Part shown: positions 18,074 through 26,878 of the stretch, one piece after another
Layout: each line of letters begins with the position of its first letter
How positions within the stretch are numbered: the stretch's first letter is position 1
NCBI GenBank assembly: GCA_016789725.1
Contig: JAEUQN010000025.1
Span: 1 to 55,382 of the forward strand
Source of the DNA: Blastocatellia bacterium
Lineage (GTDB): Bacteria; Acidobacteriota; Blastocatellia; RBC074
Length of the DNA stretch: 55,382 nucleotides
Direction: 5' to 3'
Program-made: the position numbers and the translations under genes
Notes under the pieces: model-generated
The model's database searches: none
What the model was told of the DNA's origin: nothing
What the model saw: the letters and a program-made list of their open reading frames with translations, nothing else

Positions 18074-19013
18074 GCCGTTTTGTCAGGCGTCGCCCGCCTT
18101 GTCGTTGCCACAAGTACAGCGACAAAAGGCCGATGAACATTGGTTGTTGGTGAATCAGGCCGATGAAATCTGTGGGCGTTGTTCATTGTGGTGGCAGCAC
18201 ACGCCACCATACAAATCGCATCGGATTGGTTTGATTGGGCATTTTGGCGCACAGGAGTCGGACGCGGCGGGCGAATTGCTGGCAGCAGCTTGTGTCGCCT
18301 TGCGCGCAAAAAAATGCACGATGGCAATTGGCCCGATGGATGGGAACACCTGGCAGCGGTATCGTGTGATGACAGAGCGCGGAACAGCTCCGCCGTTTTT
18401 GCTGGAACCGGAGAATCCGCCCGAATGGCCGAGGTATTTTTCGCAGAATGGGTTCACGGCTATCGCCAAATACTTCTCGACGATCACGATGGATTTGACT
18501 GTGCGCAATCCACGTCTGGACGCCGTCGCAGAGCGTCTAAATGCGCAGGGCGTGACGATTCGGGCGGCGAATGGCGACGGCCTGGTGGATGAATTGCGTC
18601 ACATCTACTCGGTCGCCGCTATTGCGTTTCAAAACAATGTTTTGTACTCGCCTATCGAGGAAGACGAGTTCATCGCCCAATATGCTTCCCTCAAATCCTT
18701 TATTCAGCCAGAGCTGGTTTTGCTGGCAGAACACGACGGGCGCACGGTGGGCTTTCTTTTTGCCTTGCCTGATTGGTCGCAGGCACAGCGCGCAGAAGCG
18801 GTGGATACGTTCATCGTCAAAACCGTTGCCGTGTTGCCGGAGTATGCGGGACTTGGCGGTTTGTTGGTGGCGCGCAGCCACGAAATCGGCGCGTCGCTCG
18901 GCTTCCAACGCGCAATTCATGCCCTGATGCACGAAGCCAATAAATCGCGCCGCATCAGTCAACATTACTCACAACCGCTGCGACAATATGCGTTGTTTGG
19001 GAAGCCCTTGTGA
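18033..19013 (+). CDS. GNAT family N-acyltransferase
   Basis: 326 residues, cytoplasmic. ATG at 18033 has AAGGAG 7 bases upstream. The C-terminal half shows the GNAT acetyl-/acyl-CoA binding core: a beta strand FIVKTVAVLPEYAGLGGLL (A-motif variant of QxxGxG) followed by helix VARSHEIGASLGF and MHEANKSRRISQHYSQPL. The N-terminal half (about 35-150) is a degenerate second GNAT-like half, as in double-domain members. It may acylate the amino group installed by the BtaA-like enzyme (inference from context). It sits between the polyprenol-kinase-like and acyl-AMP ligase genes. Confidence 0.8.
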   Translation: MARIIRSTGPTQLEPFCQASPALSLPQVQRQKADEHWLLVNQADEICGRCSLWWQHTPPYKSHRIGLIGHFGAQESDAAGELLAAACVALRAKKCTMAIGPMDGNTWQRYRVMTERGTAPPFLLEPENPPEWPRYFSQNGFTAIAKYFSTITMDLTVRNPRLDAVAERLNAQGVTIRAANGDGLVDELRHIYSVAAIAFQNNVLYSPIEEDEFIAQYASLKSFIQPELVLLAEHDGRTVGFLFALPDWSQAQRAEAVDTFIVKTVAVLPEYAGLGGLLVARSHEIGASLGFQRAIHALMHEANKSRRISQHYSQPLRQYALFGKPL

Positions 19014-19040
19014 CACGCTTCCACGCGCCATGGGAAGAAC

Positions 19041-20588
19041 ATGAATATCGTTGAACTTTTCCGCGCCGGCGCGACAAATCATCCTGATTGGCACGCGATC
19101 ATTGATGCGCGTGGTGTGACGACATTTGCGGCAATGGACGCCGCCTCATCCGCGATAGCTGGACAGTTGCAACGGGCGGGCTTGCGGGCAGGTGATACAG
19201 TCCTGGTGCTTTATCCGATGTCGGCGGAATTGTATGTGACGCTCGGTGCGATTTTTCGGCTGGGTCTGGTGGCGATGTTTCTTGACCCCTCGGTGGGCCG
19301 CGATCACCTGGAAAGTTGTTGTACTTTGCATCCGCCGCAGGCATTGATCGCCAGTCCCAAAGCGCATTTGCTGCGACTGATTTCGCCGCAGATGCGTCGC
19401 ATCCCGCGCAAGTTTGTACTCGGCGGGTTTGTACCGGGCGCAACGTCGCTTTCGCTCTTTGGCGACGCCGACATTGCCATTGCCAAAATGGAGGCGGACA
19501 GTCCGGCGCTGATTACGTTCACCAGTGGCAGCACTGGACAGCCAAAGGCCGCGCTGCGAACGCACGGATTTTTAATCGCGCAGTATCAGGCCTTGCGCAC
19601 CAGTCTGAATTTGACAGCGGGTGATTGCGATTTATCAACGTTGCCTGTCTTTGTGCTGGCGAATCTGGCAGCGGGCGTGACCAGCGTAATTCCGAAGGCG
19701 GATTTACGCTTTCCCGGGGCGATTGCGCCTGCGCCCGTGGTGGCACAGATTCAACGCCATCGTTTGTTGAGTACAGCGGCTTCGCCCGCCTTGCTTGAAC
19801 GAATTGCGGATTACTGTTTGTTGCATCAATTTCAACTCACCAGTTTGCAAAAAATCTTCACGGGCGGCGCGCCGGTATTTCCGCCTTTGCTCGACAAATT
19901 GCAGGCCATCGCGCCTCACGCCAGAATTGTCGCGGTTTATGGCTCCACCGAAGCGGAGCCAATTGCCAAAATTGCGTGGGACGAAATCACCGATGATGAC
20001 CGCAAAGCGATGCGAAACAGCGGTGGTTTGTTGGCGGGAAAACCTGTGCCGGAAATTCAATTGCGCCTCTTGCCGGATCAGTGGGGGACGCCGATAGCCC
20101 CCTTCACACAGGCGGAATTTGATGCGTTGTGTCTTTTGACTAACGAACCCGGCGAAATTGTGGTGAGGGGCGATCACGTCTTGCCCGGTTATTTGCACGG
20201 GCGCGGCAATGAGGAAACGAAATTCCAGGTGGACGGCCAGCTTTGGCATCGCACCGGTGACGCGGGGTATGTGGATGCGTTGGGACGTTTGTGGTTATTG
20301 GGGCGTTGCGCCGCGAAGATCAGGGACGCGCGCGGAATGTTGTATCCCTTCACGGTCGAATGTGCGGCTTCGCACGATCCAGATGTAAAACGTGCGGCGG
20401 TGGTGCAGCAGAACGAACAACGAGTACTGGTGATCGAATGGCGTGAACCGCAGCCATCCTTGAAAGAATTGAAGGCGGATTTGCGTTGGGCCGGGATTGA
20501 TGAAGTGCGCACGCTGAAAGCGATTCCAGTGGACAAACGTCACAATGCGAAAGTGGATTATCCGGCGTTGTCGAAATTGCTGGGCTAA
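19041..20588 (+). CDS. AMP-dependent acyl ligase, OleC/acyl-CoA-synthetase-like
   Basis: 515 residues of the ANL superfamily. The P-loop TSGSTGQPK lies at 161-169, YGSTEAEP is the A5-type motif, HRTGDAGYVDALGRLWLLGR covers A7/A8, and Lys504 in KRHNAKVDY is the catalytic lysine of the mobile C-terminal domain. The wording around A8 and the RHNAK tail resembles OleC-type fatty-acyl AMP enzymes more than classical FadD. It probably activates a fatty acid for transfer by a neighbour such as the GNAT protein. It is the last gene of the cluster; its stop directly abuts the stop of the convergent lipase gene. Confidence 0.88.
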   Translation: MNIVELFRAGATNHPDWHAIIDARGVTTFAAMDAASSAIAGQLQRAGLRAGDTVLVLYPMSAELYVTLGAIFRLGLVAMFLDPSVGRDHLESCCTLHPPQALIASPKAHLLRLISPQMRRIPRKFVLGGFVPGATSLSLFGDADIAIAKMEADSPALITFTSGSTGQPKAALRTHGFLIAQYQALRTSLNLTAGDCDLSTLPVFVLANLAAGVTSVIPKADLRFPGAIAPAPVVAQIQRHRLLSTAASPALLERIADYCLLHQFQLTSLQKIFTGGAPVFPPLLDKLQAIAPHARIVAVYGSTEAEPIAKIAWDEITDDDRKAMRNSGGLLAGKPVPEIQLRLLPDQWGTPIAPFTQAEFDALCLLTNEPGEIVVRGDHVLPGYLHGRGNEETKFQVDGQLWHRTGDAGYVDALGRLWLLGRCAAKIRDARGMLYPFTVECAASHDPDVKRAAVVQQNEQRVLVIEWREPQPSLKELKADLRWAGIDEVRTLKAIPVDKRHNAKVDYPALSKLLG

Positions 20589-21884
20589 TTACTCAAATTC
20601 TTTTTTTGTCACGCGCACCAGCGAACTTGCTTTTCGTTTGGTGGCTTTGACCAGTTTGAGGTCATAAAACCGCAACAGAGCTTGATCCTTGACCTCCAGC
20701 AACTGATTCAGCGTGGCTTTCATTTTGGTGTCGAGCGTTGGAAACAGGCGTTCGGTCGTGGTTTCCAGCCAATCAAAATACTCGCGGTCTTCGCGTGTCA
20801 GAGCGTTTTGGCCGACGATGTCCTGATACAACTGTGCCATCACTTTCGGCAACTCTTTTGACGTGACCCAGAAGGTGAAGTTCGGCAAAATTTTGGTGAA
20901 CCCGCTGGTTTTATTCATAACGCCTGAGAGCAGGGAGTTATAAAACTTGCGTTCGGTCTTGGCTTCCTCGGCTTTGATCAGCGCGGTCGGATCGGCCTCG
21001 ACCAGCTTGATGATATATTCTATGCGGTGTTTGTCGAAGCCATCGAATTTCGGCAATTTGAATTTCGACTTTCTCTCAATCTCTTCGGGGACGAGTTCCA
21101 GTGTTGGGCCGAGATGCGTGCCAAGTTTGGAAACGGGTTCGCCGCGCACAAAATAATTGGCAGCATACGTCAATTGACTCTGTTCAGGCGTGAACGATTT
21201 TTCCTGCTTGCGAATTAGTTCCTGCGCGCCGAAGGCATTGAAGGTAAACAACCAGATGCGCGGCGTGATTTTGCGTTCGGGTAAATATTTTTCCAGATAC
21301 CAGGCGACGGCTTGCGCCAGCCCTCCGCCAAGGCTGTGGCCCGTGACGATGATTTCCGGTTTGGGCGGGATTTTATGCGCCGTGAAGAGTTGGTCAATCA
21401 CGTCCAGCAGGTGCTGGCACTGGCTGCGCCCGAAGCTCAGATCGGCAATGCCGTCGCGTGCGCCTTCGGTTCCGGCAATCGTGATGATCAGACTGGCGCG
21501 ATTGGCGGGAAAGGTTTTGGCATTGGTTATTTTGGGTTTGAAGGCCGCCACGCGCAACCCTGTTTTGGGGTCGGATTCCGACATCGCCAGCGTCAAATCC
21601 GGCGGCATCTTTTCCTTGAAATCTGTGAAGTATTCGCGGGCTTTGAGTGCTTTATCCTTGCTGTCGAGATCGGGCAGACGGTAGATCAAATCCGCCAGTT
21701 GCAAGGCCAATTGCGCGCGCGGCAAGACATCCCGTTCCGGCTCGATCTTGACGGGAGCGGACGCCGTTGCCTGGGGCTTGGCGCTGGGCCTTTTTTGTGC
21801 CACAAGAGCCGATGAAAATAGCAGACAAACGAACAATAGAAATGCGCGGTTTATAGTTGGGGCTACCATATTCCTCCACTTCAC
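20589..21884 (-). CDS. Secreted class 3 lipase-like protein
   Basis: 431 residues. A signal peptide (FLLFVCLLFSSALVAQ, to about residue 30) leads into an alpha/beta-hydrolase of the lipase class 3 group: TGHSLGGGLAQ carries nucleophile Ser184, and IAGTE (136-140) forms the oxyanion-side loop. Asp and His of the triad are not assigned with certainty. The GTG at 21884 follows GGAAG; an ATG at 21869 is possible, but its GGAGG is only 3 bases away. The lysine-rich C-terminal ~170 residues are helical and family-specific. It is convergent with the lipid-like cluster, so a functional link is not implied. Confidence 0.8.
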   Translation of the reverse strand: MKWRNMVAPTINRAFLLFVCLLFSSALVAQKRPSAKPQATASAPVKIEPERDVLPRAQLALQLADLIYRLPDLDSKDKALKAREYFTDFKEKMPPDLTLAMSESDPKTGLRVAAFKPKITNAKTFPANRASLIITIAGTEGARDGIADLSFGRSQCQHLLDVIDQLFTAHKIPPKPEIIVTGHSLGGGLAQAVAWYLEKYLPERKITPRIWLFTFNAFGAQELIRKQEKSFTPEQSQLTYAANYFVRGEPVSKLGTHLGPTLELVPEEIERKSKFKLPKFDGFDKHRIEYIIKLVEADPTALIKAEEAKTERKFYNSLLSGVMNKTSGFTKILPNFTFWVTSKELPKVMAQLYQDIVGQNALTREDREYFDWLETTTERLFPTLDTKMKATLNQLLEVKDQALLRFYDLKLVKATKRKASSLVRVTKKEFE

Positions 21885-21911
21885 GAAATGCTTCCGGGCT
21901 TCATCTGGGCT

Positions 21912-23096
21912 TCAAATAATACCGGCCAATCGAAACGCTGCGATCTCGTCATCCGTAAATCCGAGTCCGCCTAAAATCTCATCCGTGTGTTCACCCAGCG
22001 TCGGCGCGCGATGACGGATTTCCGCTGGCGTCGCTGACAATCGTACCGGTTGCTCGGCCACCGGTACAGGTTTCGGGCTGCCGGGATATTCCAGATACTT
22101 TAATAATTCACGGGCTTGAATTTGCGGATCGTGCAACGTGGATTCCAAATCGTAGACCGGGCCGCAGGGAACCCGCGCGGTTTCAAGCTGGGCAATCGCT
22201 TCTGCGGTGGTGCGTTGCTTCGCCCACGTAATCATCGCATCGTTGATGAGTTCATAATTGTCGCCGCGCGCCAGATCATCGCTGCATCGCGGATCGTCAA
22301 TCAATTCGGGGCGTCCCACCAATTTGGCCCAGCGCGCAAAGATCGGATTGCTGACAACTTGCACCATCAACCAGCCATCGCTGGTTTGAAAGACATCTGC
22401 CGGAGCGGTGTGAAACGATGTGTTGCCGCGTTGTTCGCGCACGATGCCTGTGACGTGACGTTCAGCGAGCAGCGATTGCATCAGCAAAATGCCGGTTGAA
22501 AGCAGCGAGCCTTCGACCATTTGCCCCTCGCCCGTTTGTTGCCGATGAAACAGCGCGACCATCGTGCCGAACGCGGAATGCAAGGCGGTGCCGAAATCTT
22601 CAAACGGCACGATGCTGCGTGTCGGCGTCGGCGCAAATCCCGTCAGGCTCATTGCGCCCGACATCGCCTGCACCACCGAATCAAAGCCGACGCGGTTGGC
22701 ATACGGCCCGGTCGAGCCGAACGCCGACACCATCGTCAAAATGATGTCCGGCTTGATGGCTTTGAGCGATTCATAATCCAGTCCCAGCTTCCTCAAAACA
22801 TTGATCGGCAAATTCGCAACGACGACATCGGCGCTGGCGATCAGGCGGCGTTTGATTTCGGCGCTGTCGGGATGCGCGGGATCAAGCGTGATGCCTTTTT
22901 TGTTGCGGTTCAATCCGATGAAAGAGGCTCCCTCGCCCTGGTCTGTCACCGGAATCAAATAGCGATCTTCACTGCCTTCGCGCCGTTCAATCCGAATCAC
23001 CTCTGCGCCCATATCGGCGAGCAGCGTGGCGCAATACGGCCCTGCGATATAGCGCCCAAAATCCAAGACGCGAATGTTTGCGAGTGCTGCGGTCAT
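21912..23096 (-). CDS. CaiB/BaiF (family III) CoA-transferase
   Basis: 394 residues, normal length for family III CoA-transferases, which move CoA between carboxylic acids. The N-terminal signature is [27 protein letters not shown], the catalytic aspartate is Asp167 in [11 protein letters not shown], and the C-terminal [18 protein letters not shown] block is conserved. It is cytoplasmic. The reductase gene upstream runs the same way but is separated by an inverted repeat. Formyl-, succinyl- or mesaconyl-CoA specificity cannot be told from sequence. Confidence 0.92.
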   Translation of the reverse strand: MTAALANIRVLDFGRYIAGPYCATLLADMGAEVIRIERREGSEDRYLIPVTDQGEGASFIGLNRNKKGITLDPAHPDSAEIKRRLIASADVVVANLPINVLRKLGLDYESLKAIKPDIILTMVSAFGSTGPYANRVGFDSVVQAMSGAMSLTGFAPTPTRSIVPFEDFGTALHSAFGTMVALFHRQQTGEGQMVEGSLLSTGILLMQSLLAERHVTGIVREQRGNTSFHTAPADVFQTSDGWLMVQVVSNPIFARWAKLVGRPELIDDPRCSDDLARGDNYELINDAMITWAKQRTTAEAIAQLETARVPCGPVYDLESTLHDPQIQARELLKYLEYPGSPKPVPVAEQPVRLSATPAEIRHRAPTLGEHTDEILGGLGFTDDEIAAFRLAGII

Positions 23097-23118
23097 TGAT
23101 GGAGTCTCCGTAGAAAAA

Positions 23119-23198
23119 GTAGCATAACCTGCCGAGGTTGGATTGTTGCCACCAAAAAATGAAAAGAGGAAGCAGGCAACCTCGGCAGGTTGCGCTAC
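23119..23198. repeat. Inverted repeat between reductase and CoA-transferase genes
   Basis: Arms 23119-23140 and 23177-23198 are complementary at 20 of 22 positions, with a 36-base spacer. The word AACCTGCCGAGGTTG is itself partly palindromic. It looks like a dispersed element and may attenuate transcription into the CoA-transferase gene. Confidence 0.75.
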
Positions 23199-23216
23199 TC
23201 TTGTTTGCAGGTGTCG

Positions 23217-24224
23217 TTATTCTTCGGCGATTTTGACTAACTGCTTGCCGGTGTTTTTGCCGTGCAACATTTCGATGAAGGCGCGTGGAGTATTTTCCAG
23301 TCCTTCGGCAAATTCTTCGTGATATTTGATCTTGCCTTGCTGAATCCATTCGGCCATTTGCCGCATTCCTTCTTCATAACGATGGGCGAATTGAAAGACC
23401 AGAAAGCCTTCCGCTTTGGCCTGCTTCACCAGCAATTGTCCGAAGAATCGCGGCCCCAGTTCGGGCTTTTCCAAATTGTATTGCGAGATTTGACCACAGA
23501 TCGAAATGCGCGCTCTGGAGTTGAGCGCAAGCAAGACGGCATCCGTGATCGCACCGCCGACATTATCGAAATAGACATCCACCCCGTTCGGACACAGCGC
23601 GCGCAACGTCGCCACATAGTTATCCGTCGTTTTGTAATTGAATGCCGCATCGAAGCCGAGTTCATTGACGAGCCAATTCACCTTGTCATCTGTGCCTGCG
23701 ATACCGACGACGCGGCAGCCTTTGATTTTCGCAATCTGTCCCACCAGCGAGCCGACCGCCCCGGCTGCGCCTGATACCACGACCGTTTCGCCGGGCTGCG
23801 GATCGCAAATCGCCAGCAGGCCAAAATACGCGGTCATTCCCGGCATTCCCAACACGCCAAGTGCCGTCGAAAGCGGAGCCAGGCTCGGATCAATCTTGCG
23901 TAAATCTGCGCCGTCCGAAATCGCATATTCCTGCCACCCCAACCGGCCCTCGACATAATCGCCAGCCTGATACCCCAGGTGCCTGGATTCGATCACTTGG
24001 CCCACTGTGCCGCCGACCATCACTTCACCTAACTCGACCGGTTTCGCATACGATTTTGCATCGTTCATTCGACCGCGCATATATGGATCAACCGACAGAT
24101 ACAAAATCTTAACGAGTACTTCGCCGTCGTTCGGCGATGGAGCGGGCGTTTCGATCAGGTTGAAATCAGAATCTTTGGGAAAGCCGACGGGACGCGCGGC
24201 CAGTGTGATTTGACGATTCAGCAT
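23217..24224 (-). CDS. Zinc-free MDR family NADP-dependent oxidoreductase (CurA/prostaglandin-reductase-like)
   Basis: 335 residues. The domain order is GroES-like N terminus (SVDPYMRGRMND motif at about 44-55) then Rossmann fold with SGAAGAVGSLVG (151-162). VDVYFDNVGGAITDAVL and the GFLVFQFAHRYEEG segment identify the leukotriene B4 dehydrogenase/CurA branch, which reduces alpha,beta-enones without zinc. The gene is divergent from the CMD-family gene and shares with it the intergenic region that carries a TetR-type operator. Confidence 0.92.
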   Translation of the reverse strand: MLNRQITLAARPVGFPKDSDFNLIETPAPSPNDGEVLVKILYLSVDPYMRGRMNDAKSYAKPVELGEVMVGGTVGQVIESRHLGYQAGDYVEGRLGWQEYAISDGADLRKIDPSLAPLSTALGVLGMPGMTAYFGLLAICDPQPGETVVVSGAAGAVGSLVGQIAKIKGCRVVGIAGTDDKVNWLVNELGFDAAFNYKTTDNYVATLRALCPNGVDVYFDNVGGAITDAVLLALNSRARISICGQISQYNLEKPELGPRFFGQLLVKQAKAEGFLVFQFAHRYEEGMRQMAEWIQQGKIKYHEEFAEGLENTPRAFIEMLHGKNTGKQLVKIAEE

Positions 24225-24260
24225 CGGTGAAATTCCTTCGTTGAAAGTTGGGATGATTCC

Positions 24261-24290
24261 TTGACAGTAAACCTACCGGTCGGTAAGTTT
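24261..24290 (+). promoter_or_regulatory. Promoter overlapped by a TetR-type operator
   Basis: A perfect -35 TTGACA (24261-24266) is followed after 17 bases by TAAGTT (24284-24289) as a weak -10, pointing to the CMD-family gene at 24346. The 22-base stretch 24269-24290 is a near-perfect palindrome with core TACCGGTCGGTA, typical of TetR-family operators. It covers spacer and -10, so a bound repressor would block the promoter, and perhaps also the divergent reductase promoter. No TetR gene lies in the window. Confidence 0.7.
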
Positions 24291-24345
24291 AGGCGCGGTT
24301 TGGATACCCTGTCAATTTTCACCCAACAACGAAGGAATCGCGCGT

Positions 24346-24894
24346 ATGAAACTCACGCAACCACGAATTGAGCCTTTGCCCGAAGAGCTTTGGGATGAGG
24401 ACGCCAAAAAGCTGCTGCCGCGTGCGAAGATGCATGGGCGGACGCTGAATATTTTCAAAACGCTGGCACACCATCCGGCCTTGCTGGATCGCTGGATGGT
24501 ATTTGGCAATCACGTGTTGTTTCGCTCGACGCTGCCACCGCGCGAACGCGAACTCGTGATCCTGCGCATCGGCTGGCTCTGTGAAGCGGAATACGAATGG
24601 GGCCAGCACGTCGTCATCGGCAAACGCGCAGGATTGACCGACGAGGAAATTCAACGCATCAAGCTGGGCGCAGAGGCCGAAGGCTGGAGCGAGTTCGATG
24701 CTACGCTGTTGCGTGCCGTAGACGAATTGCACACGGATGCCTGTATTTCGGATGCCACGTGGCAGTCGTTATCCGCGCGTTACAACACGCAACAATTGAT
24801 TGATCTGGTGTTTGCGATTGGGCAATACAATCTGGTTTCGATGGTGCTGAATACGCTCGGCGTGCAATTGGACGAAGGCATTCCCGGTTTCTAA
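24346..24894 (+). CDS. Carboxymuconolactone decarboxylase (CMD/AhpD-like) family protein
   Basis: 182 residues. The CMD fold is seen in ERELVILRIGWLCEAEYEWGQHVVIGKRAGLTDEEI (about 67-102). The motif has one Cys (CEAEYEW.QH) rather than the CxxC of AhpD, so disulfide reductase activity is doubtful and a decarboxylase-like or unknown role is more likely. The gene is preceded by the TTGACA promoter with TetR-type operator and is followed 14 bases later by the PqaA-like gene. Confidence 0.85.
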   Translation: MKLTQPRIEPLPEELWDEDAKKLLPRAKMHGRTLNIFKTLAHHPALLDRWMVFGNHVLFRSTLPPRERELVILRIGWLCEAEYEWGQHVVIGKRAGLTDEEIQRIKLGAEAEGWSEFDATLLRAVDELHTDACISDATWQSLSARYNTQQLIDLVFAIGQYNLVSMVLNTLGVQLDEGIPGF

Positions 24895-24908
24895 AAAGGA
24901 TAATCACT

Positions 24909-26318
24909 ATGCAACGAATCTCGATGTCGCTTCTGGCTCTGTTGCTGTTGACGAGCTTAGCCGTTGCGCAGAAAACTGCGCTGGATCGTTATGTGGCGAA
25001 ACCTGATCCCGTGTATGGCTGGAAGCTGGTCAACACCATGCCGGGCAAGGATCACACCACGTTTGTCCTGGAACTGACTTCGCAAAGCTGGCGCAGCGCT
25101 GCCGAAGTGGATCGCCCGGTGTGGAAGCATTGGCTGACGATTGTGAAGCCACATAAATTGACGACCAACAAAGCCTTGCTCTTCATCGGCGGCGGCAACA
25201 ACAACGACCCCGCACCAAAGCAGGCGGCGGAACGATCCGTGCTGTTTGCACTGGAATCCAATTCCGTCGTGGCCGATTTGGGAATGGTTCCGAATCAGCC
25301 GTTGTATTTCAGCGATTCCAAGGACAAGGCGCGCTTTGAAGACGACCTGATTGCCTACACGCGGGTCAAGCATTTCTCGACCAAAGACGATGAATGGCTG
25401 GTGCGCTTGGCGATGGTCAAAAGCGGCGTCAAAGCGTTGGACGCGATTCAGGAATTTATGCGGACCGAGGCCGGAGGCAATTTTAAAGTAGAGCAATTTG
25501 TTGTGGCGGGCGCGTCGAAACGCGGCTGGACCACGTGGCTCGTCGGCGCGGTGGACAAGCGCGTCGTAGCGATGATGCCGATGGTGATTGACGCGCTGAA
25601 TTCTGAAGAAATCACCAAACATCATTTTGAAGTGTTGGGCTTTTTTTCGTCGGCATTGAATGATTATGTCAATCACGGTTTGTTCCCACACAAGATCGGT
25701 ACGCCCGAATATCAAGCCGTGTTGGCGATTGAAGACCCCTACCATTATCGCCATCGCGCCCGATTGAAGATGCCGAAGTATTTGGTCAACGCTTCGGGCG
25801 ATCAATTCTTTCTGCCCGACAATTCGCAGTTTTACTACGCGCAATTGCAAGGCGAAAAATATCTGCGCTACGTCGAAAACACGAAGCACAATCTGGGCGG
25901 CTCGGATGCGCGCGAAAGTATGCTCGCGTTTTACCTGTCAGTGCTGAAGAACCAGAAACGACCCCGCTATTCGTGGACAAAGGAGAAAGACGGCTCGCTT
26001 GTAGTAAAAACCAAAGACAAACCGAAAGAAGTGAATTTGTGGCAAGCGACGAATCCTAAGGCGCGCGATTTTCGCGTAGATACGATAGGCACTGCGTATA
26101 AAAAGACGCCGCTTCCGGCTGGGAAAAATGGCTTGTATGTCGGGCGCTTGGAAAAGCCCGCCACCGGATTCACTGCATTTTTTGTGGAGTTGGTGTATGA
26201 CAGCGGTGGTAAATATCCGTTCAAATTCACGACCGAAATCAGCGTGGTGCCGGATGTGGTGCCGCACAAATTTGCAGAAGCAAAAGAGAAATACAAACAG
26301 TTCTTACCCCAGCCATAA
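24909..26318 (+). CDS. PhoPQ-activated pathogenicity-related (PqaA-like) secreted hydrolase
   Basis: 469 residues with a signal peptide (residues 1-20, cleaving after AVA). It matches the PqaA family of alpha/beta-hydrolase-like proteins: LFIGGGNNND, GASKRGWTTWL with presumed nucleophile Ser203, YLVNASGDQFFLPDNSQFYY and a C-terminal beta-sandwich ending PFKFTTEISVVPDVVP. Members are secreted; their substrate is not firmly known to me. AAGGA precedes the ATG. It is the second gene of the operator-controlled transcript. Confidence 0.9.
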   Translation: MQRISMSLLALLLLTSLAVAQKTALDRYVAKPDPVYGWKLVNTMPGKDHTTFVLELTSQSWRSAAEVDRPVWKHWLTIVKPHKLTTNKALLFIGGGNNNDPAPKQAAERSVLFALESNSVVADLGMVPNQPLYFSDSKDKARFEDDLIAYTRVKHFSTKDDEWLVRLAMVKSGVKALDAIQEFMRTEAGGNFKVEQFVVAGASKRGWTTWLVGAVDKRVVAMMPMVIDALNSEEITKHHFEVLGFFSSALNDYVNHGLFPHKIGTPEYQAVLAIEDPYHYRHRARLKMPKYLVNASGDQFFLPDNSQFYYAQLQGEKYLRYVENTKHNLGGSDARESMLAFYLSVLKNQKRPRYSWTKEKDGSLVVKTKDKPKEVNLWQATNPKARDFRVDTIGTAYKKTPLPAGKNGLYVGRLEKPATGFTAFFVELVYDSGGKYPFKFTTEISVVPDVVPHKFAEAKEKYKQFLPQP

Positions 26319-26878
26319 GCCTCGGCGTGGGGCATCGTTGATCTGCCGGGAAGCGCGTTCCTGTTTTGCCTCTTCGGATATTCGTCTTGACGTTCTCGGC
26401 CTGCTCTCCTACACTTGGCTCGCTCAATTCGGCTCCTCATTGTTTGGCACGTTGAGCTTTCACTGGCAATCGCATGTTTCTCTGCATGTTTCTCTGTTTG
26501 TTATCAGGTAACATTCCCTTTTCTGTGGAAAGGTAGCTGGTTTCTCCCTTTATTATAAGCGCTGCCCGGTCTCTTCGCTTAACATCCGAACTACTCACAC
26601 TGGTTTGTGACTCTCTTTTTTCCTTAGGCTAAGGTTTAGTATGAAGTTGTACCAAAATCGTCTTACCCGATTGCTGCCTGTAACGCGGTTGCCGTTACTT
26701 ACCCTAGTATTTCTTCAAACCAATTACAGGATGGGCTGAGGAAATTTTCCCGGCAAGGAACAACCCCGACGAACATATAGATGATCAGGATCAATGAATC
26801 CGCTGATCGCACTTTGCCAGCTTGGTTTGGCCCGTTGGCTTACTCTTGAACCCTAGCACTATTAAAGATCCTACTGAA
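26319..26878. other. Long intergenic region upstream of giant surface-protein gene
   Basis: About 560 bases without a credible gene. The 12-mer GCATGTTTCTCT is directly repeated (26472-26483, 26484-26495). A small hairpin (GTAACG at 26680-26685, CGTTAC at 26693-26698) is also present. The base composition is lower in GC and T-rich, consistent with a promoter and long leader. No known riboswitch was recognised. Confidence 0.4.

Noticed and set aside
24346..24894. AhpD-type peroxidase activity for the CMD protein
   Set aside because: The CxxC pair needed for alkylhydroperoxidase chemistry is missing; only one Cys is present in the motif.
26319..26878. Riboswitch (such as cyclic-di-GMP type) upstream of the giant gene
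   Set aside because: I looked for the conserved cores and found none; only a 6-bp hairpin and a direct repeat are visible.
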